Shown in pieces: positions 6,655 through 7,449 of a stretch of DNA of 7,449 nt. Both the position numbers and the translations under genes were made by a program. The stretch's first letter is position 1. Every line of letters starts with the position of its first letter. The DNA is from Rhodococcus sp. (in: high G+C Gram-positive bacteria). Its GTDB lineage: Bacteria; Actinomycetota; Actinomycetes; Mycobacteriales; Mycobacteriaceae. The stretch covers positions 1 through 7,449 of the forward strand of contig JAAYXN010000300.1 in NCBI GenBank assembly GCA_012515885.1. The letters are read 5' to 3'. Under the pieces are notes generated by a model, which ran no database searches, was not told where the DNA came from, and saw only the letters and a program-made list of their open reading frames with translations.

Positions 6655-6837
6655 ATTTCACGAAATCTTCAGCCGTCTTCGCTTAGGATAAGGAGTCGGC
6701 AGGGCGATTTTTCGCTCAACATTTTGCCGAGTCTGTATCCGCTACTCAGTCGCAATCGGCAGACAACAAACCACAAGCAAAACCGAAAAAAGACCGGCAG
6801 CGCACGGCACGGCATAGGGCTGCGCCGCACGCAATCG

Positions 6838-6876
6838 AAAAGCAGCGGGGGAATTCGCTCCCTGCCCGCTGCTTTT
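6838..6876 (-). terminator. Rho-independent terminator of the STAS transcript
   Basis: A perfect 12 bp stem pairs aaaagcagcggg (6838-6849) with cccgctgctttt (6865-6876) around a 15-base loop. On the minus strand the GC stem ends in TTTT and lies 47 bases beyond the STAS stop codon. On the plus strand it ends in a five-T run, so it would work in either direction. Both flanking genes are on the minus strand, so its job is most likely to end the ABC-STAS transcript. Confidence 0.85.
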
Positions 6877-6923
6877 TACCACGCCTTGATTGTGGCTGGC
6901 AGATCCTTTTTGCTGCTCGACGC

Positions 6924-7256
6924 TTACAGCCCGTAGTATGCGTCTTCAACCGTGGGATAGTCTTCGAAGAAGCGGTCGAAGCCGATAATCTTGAACACCC
7001 TCGCCACGCGCGGAGTCAGCGCAGCCAGCCGTACATCTCCGCCCTTGTTACGGGCGCGCGTGACGGCATCCGCCAGAGTTCGCAGCCCTGCGCTGTTAAT
7101 GTACTGCACGCCAGCCATGTCGAGCACCAGCTTGTTATGCCCTTGCTCCAGCGCCTCGTCAAGCGCGACTTCCAGTTCTCCTGCCCCGATGCTGTCGACA
7201 CGCCCTTCCAGCACCAATGTCAGAATTCCCGACTGTTCCTGCCGCCCGATATTCAT
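6924..7256 (-). CDS. STAS-domain protein, anti-sigma-factor-antagonist type
   Basis: The protein has 110 residues, the usual length for a stand-alone STAS domain. The ATG at 7256 has AGGGAGA seven bases upstream, and the homology begins there; the frame stays open further upstream to 7388 but overlaps the ABC ATPase gene. Visible features are the opening I-L-x-L-x-L-E-G-R-V-D-S (residues 11-22), L-V-L-D-M-A-G-V-Q-Y-I (43-53), then N-S-A-G-L-R-T-L (54-61), and a C-terminal half with V-F-K-I-I-G-F-D. Relatives such as SpoIIAA and RsbV bind an anti-sigma kinase in the cytoplasm and are controlled by phosphorylation of a serine in the D-S-S-G loop. Here that loop is N-S-A-G: one serine is kept and the second is alanine, a common variant in this family. 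No kinase partner is in the window. A terminator follows the gene. Confidence 0.9.
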   Translation of the reverse strand: MNIGRQEQSGILTLVLEGRVDSIGAGELEVALDEALEQGHNKLVLDMAGVQYINSAGLRTLADAVTRARNKGGDVRLAALTPRVARVFKIIGFDRFFEDYPTVEDAYYGL

Positions 7257-7263
7257 CGTGATG

Positions 7264-7270
7264 TCTCCCT
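7264..7270 (-). promoter_or_regulatory. Ribosome binding site of the STAS gene
   Basis: AGGGAGA on the minus strand ends seven bases before the ATG at 7256. It supports the 110-residue start over longer alternatives. Confidence 0.8.
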
Positions 7271-7308
7271 GCGTGAGTATCCTGCACGCCGCGCTCACCT
7301 GCTCCGGA

Positions 7309-7449
7309 TCACTCGGTTGCTCGGGCCACAAGCCGGGCGTCAATCTGGTCCGCCGCGACAAGCTGGCCGTCGCGCACCTCTTCCACACGCGGAATCACGC
7401 CCGCCAGGTCGCGGTCGTGGGTCACCATGACGATCGTCTTACCCTGCGC
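7309..7449 (-). CDS. ABC transporter ATP-binding protein, C-terminal end (N-terminal part outside window)
   Basis: The minus strand is open from the window edge to a TGA at 7309-7311, giving 46 residues. The sequence begins A-Q-G-K-T-I-V-M-V-T-H-D, where the histidine is the H-loop of ABC ATPases. It continues with D-L-A-G and V-R-D-G-Q-L-V, the usual end of the LolD/MacB/FtsE-like ATPase fold. The Walker A, Walker B and signature motifs would lie outside the window. Such proteins power transport or lipoprotein and cell-envelope processes at the inner face of the membrane, but the substrate cannot be told from this piece. The STAS gene starts 52 bases downstream on the same strand, so co-transcription is likely. 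Confidence 0.85.
   Translation of the reverse strand, partial: AQGKTIVMVTHDRDLAGVIPRVEEVRDGQLVAADQIDARLVARATE

Larger units (their letters stand above)
6497..6923. other. Non-coding interval between the STAS gene and the giant gene
   Basis: This 427-base stretch holds no credible gene. From the giant-gene side it contains the ribosome binding site, a leader of about 100 bases, an AT-rich promoter zone (~6590-6665), about 170 bases where I recognise nothing firm (~6666-6837), and the hairpin terminator at 6838-6876. In the leader, gctctc (6517-6522) and gagagc (6553-6558) are inverted repeats that could form a weak stem. I recognise no riboswitch class. Confidence 0.7.

Noticed and set aside
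6724..6936. Small plus-strand open frame of 70 codons in the intergenic interval
   Set aside because: It runs through the terminator hairpin and into the antisense of the STAS gene, and the translation looks like no protein family. No ribosome binding site was seen.
7257..7388. Longer 154-residue version of the STAS protein
   Set aside because: The extra 44 residues overlap the end of the ABC ATPase gene in another frame and have no STAS homology. The internal ATG at 7256 has a good ribosome binding site.

Overview
The window is GC-rich and bacterial, with well-formed Shine-Dalgarno sites. Three traits together suggest a Chloroflexota-like organism (for example Anaerolineae): a very large secreted PKD-domain protein with Pro/Thr/Glu stalks, an intergenic palindrome of the 'cctcacccct...cccctctcc' type, and 'gcggttagc/gctaaccgc' repeats. 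No marker gene is present, so this placement is inference.

Layout. Positions 1-579 (+) hold the C-terminal part of a GHMP-family sugar kinase that begins before the window. Positions 580-853 lie between convergent genes. They hold a ~200 bp element with 19 bp imperfect terminal inverted repeats, a long GC-rich palindrome nested inside it, and a strong hairpin terminator. Positions 854-6496 (-) are one giant gene (1880 aa from the ATG chosen here). It encodes an exported multidomain protein: N-terminal membrane/signal segment, acidic Pro/Thr/Glu-rich stalk, six PKD domains, four cysteine-paired Ig-like domains in an A-B-A-B order, three more PKD-type domains, two further cysteine-paired beta domains, a proline-rich hinge, and a C-terminal TolB/PD40-type beta-propeller. 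Positions 6497-6923 are an AT-richer non-coding stretch with promoter-like elements for the giant gene and the terminator of the next unit. Positions 6924-7256 (-) encode a small STAS-domain protein of the anti-sigma-factor-antagonist type. Positions 7309-7449 (-) are the C-terminal end of an ABC transporter ATPase that runs out of the window.

Working together. The ABC ATPase and STAS genes are close, co-oriented and followed by a hairpin terminator, so they probably form one transcript. The giant gene has its own leader and promoter candidates and probably forms its own unit. No functional link between the kinase and the rest is visible.

The most notable content is the giant protein. All 26 of its cysteines can be paired within a domain or local segment, and one pair joins the first and last propeller repeats. 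This suggests an oxidatively folded, disulfide-stapled surface or secreted protein. The inverted-repeat element downstream is the second point of interest. I see no CRISPR array, tRNA, rRNA, transposase or recognisable defence system.
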